From positions 3,406,602-3,470,601 of the forward strand of contig CP092081.1 of assembly GCA_022226935.1 (NCBI GenBank): DNA of 64,000 nucleotides. The letters are read 5' to 3'. The position numbers and the translations under genes were made by a program. This DNA is from Nitrospira sp. (GTDB lineage: Bacteria; Nitrospirota; Nitrospiria; Nitrospirales; Nitrospiraceae). Below, one piece after another: positions 62,201 through 64,000 of the stretch; the stretch's first letter is position 1; every line of letters starts with the position of its first letter. Below the pieces are notes generated by a model. That model worked only from the letters and a program-made list of their open reading frames with translations, did not search any database and was not told the origin of the DNA.

Positions 62201-64000
62201 TCAGACGAGCGCACTGCCGAGTATGTCGCGCCTAGAGAGGGAATTCAAACGGAGATCGCGCGAATCTGGGCTGACGTCCTGCAGCGAGAACGGATCGGTA
62301 TCTACGATAATTTTTTCGAACTGGGAGGCGACTCGATCGTCAGTCTGCAAGTGGTCAACCGCGCCAGGCAAGCGGGTTTGTCCCTCACCCCCAGGCACAT
62401 ATTTCAACACCAAACCGTCGCGGAGCTCGCCGCCGCAGTAGCTGAACCGCAAGGCTCTGGCCTTCACCCCACGGCTATCGATCTTTCCGCGCCCCTCGTC
62501 GATGAGGTGTCGTACGCCACGGCAAAGACCGCTTGCCCGAACCTCGAGGATGTCTATCCTCTCAGTCCGCTACAGCAAGGGTTGCTGTTTCACAGTCTCT
62601 ACGCTCCGGGATCGGGCGTGTACGTCGAGCAGATGAGCTGGCGCCTGCAGGGCGCGGTGAACCTCCGGCAGTTTCGTGAAGCTTGGCAGCGGCTCGTCGA
62701 TCGGCATCCGGTGTTACGGACGAGATTCCTGTGGCGCGAGACCGCGGCGCCGATCCAGATCGTGCTGCCCTCCGTGGACCTGCCATGGACAGATCTTGAT
62801 TGGCGTGATTGCCCGTCGGCCGAACAGGACACTCGCTTCAGCCGATTGGTGGAAGAAGACCGGCGGACGGATTTCGATTTCGAACGGCCGCCCTTGATGC
62901 GCATCACGGTGATTCGTCTCGCGCGAGAGACCTATGCGGTGTTGTGGACACATCATCACATCCTGATGGATGGATGGTGTTTGCCGATCCTATTGCAGGA
63001 AGTCTTGCAGGCCTACGAGGCGCTGGGGCGAGGCGAGCAGATGCCGATCGATCCCGCCACACCATATCGCCATCATATCGCCCGGTTGCTTGCCCAAGAC
63101 CAGACCGAAGCCGAACGCTTTTGGCGCGCGGCGCTGAAAGGCATGACGCAGCCGACGGTGTTGGGGGAAGACCTCTCCGCGGAGGGTATGACTCAAGCCT
63201 CCTCCTGCGGCTCCGCCACGCATACACTCTCGCCCGGCGCCAGCGCGCAGGTCCTTGCCTTTGCACAGAGGCACCACGTGACGCTCAATACCCTGGTGCA
63301 AGGAGCCTGGGCGGTACTGCTGAGCCGGTACAGCCGCGAATCGGAGGTCTTGTTCGGCACGACCGTTTCCGGGCGCTCGTCGGACCTTCCCGGCATCGAT
63401 ACGATGGTGGGGCTCTTCATCAATACCCTGCCGCTGCGCGTCCGTGTGGCTCCCGATGCCGTCCTCTCCGAATGGCTGCGCACACTGTTGGAACAGAACG
63501 GCGAACTGCGGCAGTTCGAACAGACCCCGCTCGTGCAGATTCAGAGCTGGAGCGACGTCCCTCGAGGGCAGTCCCTGTTTGAAAGTTTGGTCGTGTTCGA
63601 CAACCATCCCATGGACGAACGGCTGGAAGGGGACACCGGCCTCACGGTCGAACGGGTGACCTTGTCCGGCCAAACCAATTACCCTCTGACCCTGAACGTG
63701 GTGCCCGGCGAGGGTCTGACGTTTTCACTCTGGTATCAACGGAACCGGTTCCGTGACGAAACCGCTCGCCGAATCGTCCGGCAGCTCGAGACGCTGCTCA
63801 TGGCGATGATCGACGAGCCCCATGCACGCTTGAGTTCCCTTCCCCTGATGGGGGCGGGAGAGCGGGCGCAGGTGGTGGAGGGGTGGAACCGGACGGCGCG
63901 GGCGTACCCGACGGCCTTGGCGGTGCCGGCCTTGATCCAGGCGCAGGCGGCGCGGACGCCGGAGGCGGTAGCCGTGCGGGCCGGGGAGGCGACGCTCACC
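59255..64000 (+). CDS. NRPS: C-A-T-C-A..., incomplete at the right edge
   Basis: Continuous frame from ATG 59255 to the window end (1582 codons). C1 1-450 (PMSFGQRRLWFLSQL near 26, HHIVCDG near 152); A1 480-985 (YTSGSTGTPKG near 631, NAYGPAE, complete A10 TANGKVDRASL); T with Ser near 1026 in ELGGDSIVSL; C2 from 1102 (PLSPLQQGLLFHSL, HHILMDG near 1233); start of A2 near 1545. Both C domains keep the HHxxxDG catalytic motif; no epimerisation domain lies between. A1 pocket read by eye: D-I-W-E-L-T-A-D-D-(K); I do not recognise its substrate. The product continues the chain after the PKS step. Confidence 0.96.
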   Translation, partial: MLKPYDQTQHSQAEGVALDTEQYLFPMSFGQRRLWFLSQLEPESASYNTAIAVRMKGHLDSRILLDCFNRIVERHEILRTTFATDNGEPVQIIAAAGRAAVETGAVENRPEAVRLAACGEAQRPFDLQRGLLFRLRLFEIAGDDHLLVITLHHIVCDGWSAQILAREFAQLYAQATAGLDAALPALPIQYADYAEWQRGWLQGDVLDRQLAYWKRQLAGELPILELPTDRPRGAIQTSAGRRYVFTLPQAMAAGLRDLSRRHNVTLFMTLLAAFQTWLMRYTGTEDVCVGTPIACRTKRETEDLIGFFANTLVLRTDLSQNPTFSQLLERVREVVIGGQEHQELPFEELVDALKPARALSHTPLFQVLFVLQTALTEAISLPGLQIDITEVDASAAKFDLSLDMVEMETGLEGAFEYNTDLFDEATVVRMAQHFQTLLAGICDQPDRRLNEFPLLSPDEQAQALLIGPETPLLAKEWAGFTSAFEAQVRRRPDAVAVECAGSRRTYAELNAEADGIAQAVLAAGAGSDCIVALLLDRGISLLTAIVGVMKAGAAYLPLDPAHPAARWREVIETSGASVVITHESYRDPAVKACPLLAAGHVVLLAIDGIEKKKTIPVPSRSGSPDQLAYIIYTSGSTGTPKGAMVTQRGLMNHLWSKRGSLGLGPDDVVAQTASACFDISVWQHLAALICGGRTLIVLDDVARDPSRLVECLDRMGVTVAETVPVLLKGMLDSGQAPALRRLRWLLPTGEALPPQLCREWLARYPHVPLVNAYGPAECADDVATATITAPPTPDDVCMPIGRPIQGTRLLVLDRWLAPVPSGVGGELCIGGVGVGRGYVQDPARTAASFVPDPFASEPGARLYRTGDRVRLRRDGNLEFLGRIDHQIKLRGVRIEPGEIDARLRALTGIRDAVTILREDRPGQKRLVAYVVAATEPPPAAEEWRSILRRTLPEAMIPSQFMLLDALPRTANGKVDRASLPVPSDERTAEYVAPREGIQTEIARIWADVLQRERIGIYDNFFELGGDSIVSLQVVNRARQAGLSLTPRHIFQHQTVAELAAAVAEPQGSGLHPTAIDLSAPLVDEVSYATAKTACPNLEDVYPLSPLQQGLLFHSLYAPGSGVYVEQMSWRLQGAVNLRQFREAWQRLVDRHPVLRTRFLWRETAAPIQIVLPSVDLPWTDLDWRDCPSAEQDTRFSRLVEEDRRTDFDFERPPLMRITVIRLARETYAVLWTHHHILMDGWCLPILLQEVLQAYEALGRGEQMPIDPATPYRHHIARLLAQDQTEAERFWRAALKGMTQPTVLGEDLSAEGMTQASSCGSATHTLSPGASAQVLAFAQRHHVTLNTLVQGAWAVLLSRYSRESEVLFGTTVSGRSSDLPGIDTMVGLFINTLPLRVRVAPDAVLSEWLRTLLEQNGELRQFEQTPLVQIQSWSDVPRGQSLFESLVVFDNHPMDERLEGDTGLTVERVTLSGQTNYPLTLNVVPGEGLTFSLWYQRNRFRDETARRIVRQLETLLMAMIDEPHARLSSLPLMGAGERAQVVEGWNRTARAYPTALAVPALIQAQAARTPEAVAVRAGEATLT

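Noticed and set aside
1..64000. CRISPR arrays, tRNA genes, insertion sequences
   Set aside because: No regularly spaced direct repeats, tRNA-like CCA/anticodon structures or transposase motifs were noticed.

Overview
The window looks like chromosome from a Nitrospira-type bacterium (phylum Nitrospirota), or failing that another diderm environmental bacterium. This is inferred from protein character and gene company: an exopolysaccharide locus with a FemAB-type PEP-CTERM-associated protein and an SxtJ/DUF5989 pair, and a type II secretion/type IV pilus hybrid with a cohesin-bearing secretin. No rRNA or other phylogenetic marker is present. No tRNA, CRISPR array, insertion sequence or phage gene was seen. 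Almost every gene is on the + strand.

Positions 1-18289 form one long polysaccharide assembly and decoration locus: an asparagine-synthase-like amidotransferase cut by the left edge, several GT-B glycosyltransferases, a FemAB/GNAT protein, a DegT/StrS PLP enzyme, a GT2, the SxtJ + DUF5989 small membrane pair, a polysaccharide deacetylase, an ATP-grasp ligase, a low-molecular-weight tyrosine phosphatase, three methyltransferases (one FkbM) and an O-antigen ligase/polymerase-like membrane protein. A convergent gene (18331-19224, - strand) encodes a secreted protein behind a sigma-54-like promoter. A TviB/WbpA-type UDP-sugar dehydrogenase (19826-21121) closes this half.

Positions 21265-36001 hold a pseudopilus/secretion apparatus: lipoprotein secretin with TPR and cohesin-like domains, four pseudopilins, a LysM lipoprotein, GspF, GspE, and PilM/N/O/P-like inner-membrane genes. 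A proline-biosynthesis gene (proA) and an unrecognised 592-residue protein sit inside the run. An HDOD response regulator, a secreted clan-A-like glycoside hydrolase and a Yip1-like membrane protein follow (36144-40001).

Positions 40606-64000 are a hybrid NRPS/PKS cluster that continues beyond the window. Order: two mini-ORFs; FAAL-T-C-A-methyltransferase; a separate small protein carrying the missing C-terminal part of that A domain plus a T domain; KS-AT-KR-T; a SyrD/PvdE-type exporter; diaminobutyrate aminotransferase; a PvdQ-like acylase; MbtH-like protein; type II thioesterase; SyrP-like hydroxylase; and C-A-T-C-A... running off the right edge. The set matches the logic of acylated-precursor siderophores such as pyoverdine: acylate, assemble, export, then deacylate in the periplasm. 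The most unusual part is the first module. Its methyltransferase resembles guanidinoacetate N-methyltransferase, its A-domain pocket is acidic and arginine-like by eye, and the A domain is split so that its catalytic lysine lies on another polypeptide. I predict an N-methylated guanidino amino acid extended once by malonate and reduced. No Fur box or TonB receptor was found in the window.
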